From Promethearchaeota archaeon (GTDB lineage: Archaea; Asgardarchaeota; Lokiarchaeia; Sigynarchaeales; SOKP01): 5,574 nt of DNA. Location of the stretch: contig JAUXAJ010000315.1 of assembly GCA_030620005.1 (NCBI GenBank), positions 1 to 5,574 on the forward strand, given 5' to 3'. Within the stretch, counting starts at the first letter, position 1; the number at the start of each line of letters is the position of its first letter. The notes beneath the pieces were generated by a model. It ran no database searches and was not told the origin of the DNA. It saw only the letters and a list, made by a program, of their open reading frames with translations. A program made the translations under genes and the position numbers. Positions 4,822 through 5,574 of the stretch are shown one piece after another.

Positions 4822-5574
4822 ATGACAGACTTAACCTCCTTAGGATACCCTCAAGGATATCGTCTTGGATTATCCTTCGTATTATGGATTATTTGTGTTG
4901 GTGTAAGTACAATTTTAGCAGTATTCTTATATTTAAAATCGAGAAAATCCGATTTAATTAGTGTCAAAAAAATATTTCGAGCGAAATCTTTTTTATATAT
5001 GTGTATTGGTATTCAAACGTCTCTGATTCAAGTCGGCGTGTTTTTTCCTGACAATTTTTCACTATTTGATAATCTTGGAGGATTATTTTTGGCTTTTTCC
5101 TTCACGATCTACTTTTACTATTGGGAAAAATATTTAACGAGCATGAAACGAATACCCACCATTTCTGCAGGAGTGAGTACTATAGTTTCGATTATCGGAT
5201 TAATTATTGAATTTTTCTTTTCAAGTATAATTGATTTAACATATGACTTTTTGGTTTTAACTCTCTTATTATTGTTAACATTATCTTTTGTATTGTACAT
5301 CTATCTGATTTTTATCTTTTTTAGAAATGTAAAGGGGGGAGCAAGTAGAACAATTGGCAGTGTATGGATGGTAGGATCGATTTTGTCTTTGATTGCTGGT
5401 TTTCTTGATACTTCAACGGGAGTTAAAATCTTCCCGGCATTCATTATACTTTATGTCACTCCGATAATTTACACAATTGCCATTATCCTGCCAGTTTACG
5501 CAGTGAATAAGCTTTTCGTGCTAATATCCTCTTTTTATACGCAAACCCAGAGATGTGCCGTTCATCGAGGAGTG
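4822..5574 (+). CDS. Seven-helix membrane protein entering a CxVHRG motif, N-terminal part, cut by window edge
   Basis: The frame runs without a stop from ATG 4822 to the edge, giving 251 residues. Seven hydrophobic segments are visible at about 16-38, 56-75, 85-101, 115-133, 143-167, 177-195 and 205-227. Basic loops lie at 39-55 (KSRKSDLISVKKIFRAK) and 168-176. With the short N-terminus outside, the C-terminus would be cytosolic after seven crossings. The last visible residues, QTQRCAVHRGV (241-251), match the start of a motif I recall from Asgard proteins: C-x-V-H-(K/R)-G, then a CPxC...YCxxC zinc-binding cluster. That predicts a soluble zinc domain just beyond the edge; it is inference. 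The seven-helix layout recalls 7TM sensor input domains, but no family could be assigned and no ligand is indicated. The start is the first ATG, and the frame upstream shows no protein-like continuation. Confidence 0.75.
   Translation, partial: MTDLTSLGYPQGYRLGLSFVLWIICVGVSTILAVFLYLKSRKSDLISVKKIFRAKSFLYMCIGIQTSLIQVGVFFPDNFSLFDNLGGLFLAFSFTIYFYYWEKYLTSMKRIPTISAGVSTIVSIIGLIIEFFFSSIIDLTYDFLVLTLLLLLTLSFVLYIYLIFIFFRNVKGGASRTIGSVWMVGSILSLIAGFLDTSTGVKIFPAFIILYVTPIIYTIAIILPVYAVNKLFVLISSFYTQTQRCAVHRGV

Noticed and set aside
5118..5300. 60-codon minus-strand open frame.
   Set aside because: It is the shadow of membrane segments of the seven-helix protein, which is open through the whole region to the edge.
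1..5574. CRISPR array, tRNA or origin of replication.
   Set aside because: No regularly spaced direct repeats, no cloverleaf with a T-arm consensus and no clustered origin-recognition repeats were seen on either strand.

Overview
The window is AT-rich archaeal DNA, most likely from an Asgard archaeon of the Lokiarchaeia type, probably a metagenome contig. Three things point there. The left edge carries an aconitase-X large subunit, the archaeal phosphomevalonate dehydratase. The fragment at 3602-3982 resembles the small longin/roadblock-like proteins that are numerous in Asgard genomes. The right edge carries a seven-helix membrane protein that runs into a C-x-V-H-R-G motif, which I recall from Asgard proteins with a zinc-binding tail. 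The lineage is inferred from family recognition; no rRNA or marker gene is present.

Layout. (1) 1-483, minus: N-terminal 161 codons of the phosphomevalonate dehydratase large subunit, with a non-ATG start. (2) 484-924: no intact gene. About 600-915 is a decayed IS200/IS605-type (TnpB family) relic, with two right-end-like hairpins, a TnpB C-terminal tail broken by a stop, and a chain of stem-loops resembling an omega RNA. (3) 925-1854, minus: PfkB-family sugar kinase, probably fructokinase. (4) 1855-2124: A/T-rich divergent control region. (5) 2125-3519, plus: GH32 beta-fructofuranosidase without a signal peptide. (6) 3602-3982, minus: C-terminal part of an Asgard-type longin-like protein that seems to have lost its N-terminus. 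(7) 4002-4412, plus: unrecognised protein with a markedly higher G+C content. (8) 4477-4704, minus: small two-helix membrane protein interrupted by an in-frame TGA. (9) 4822-5574, plus: N-terminal 251 residues of the seven-helix protein, running off the edge.

How they work together. The divergent kinase and GH32 genes form a compact module: cytosolic cleavage of sucrose or a short beta-fructoside, then phosphorylation of the released fructose into glycolysis. No transporter or sugar-specific regulator is in the window. The dehydratase belongs to isoprenoid lipid synthesis and is unrelated to that module; the transposon relic separates them. The right half (3600-4710) looks like a decay or rearrangement zone: a truncated gene, a compositional jump at about 3980 and a stop-interrupted small gene lie within 1.1 kb.
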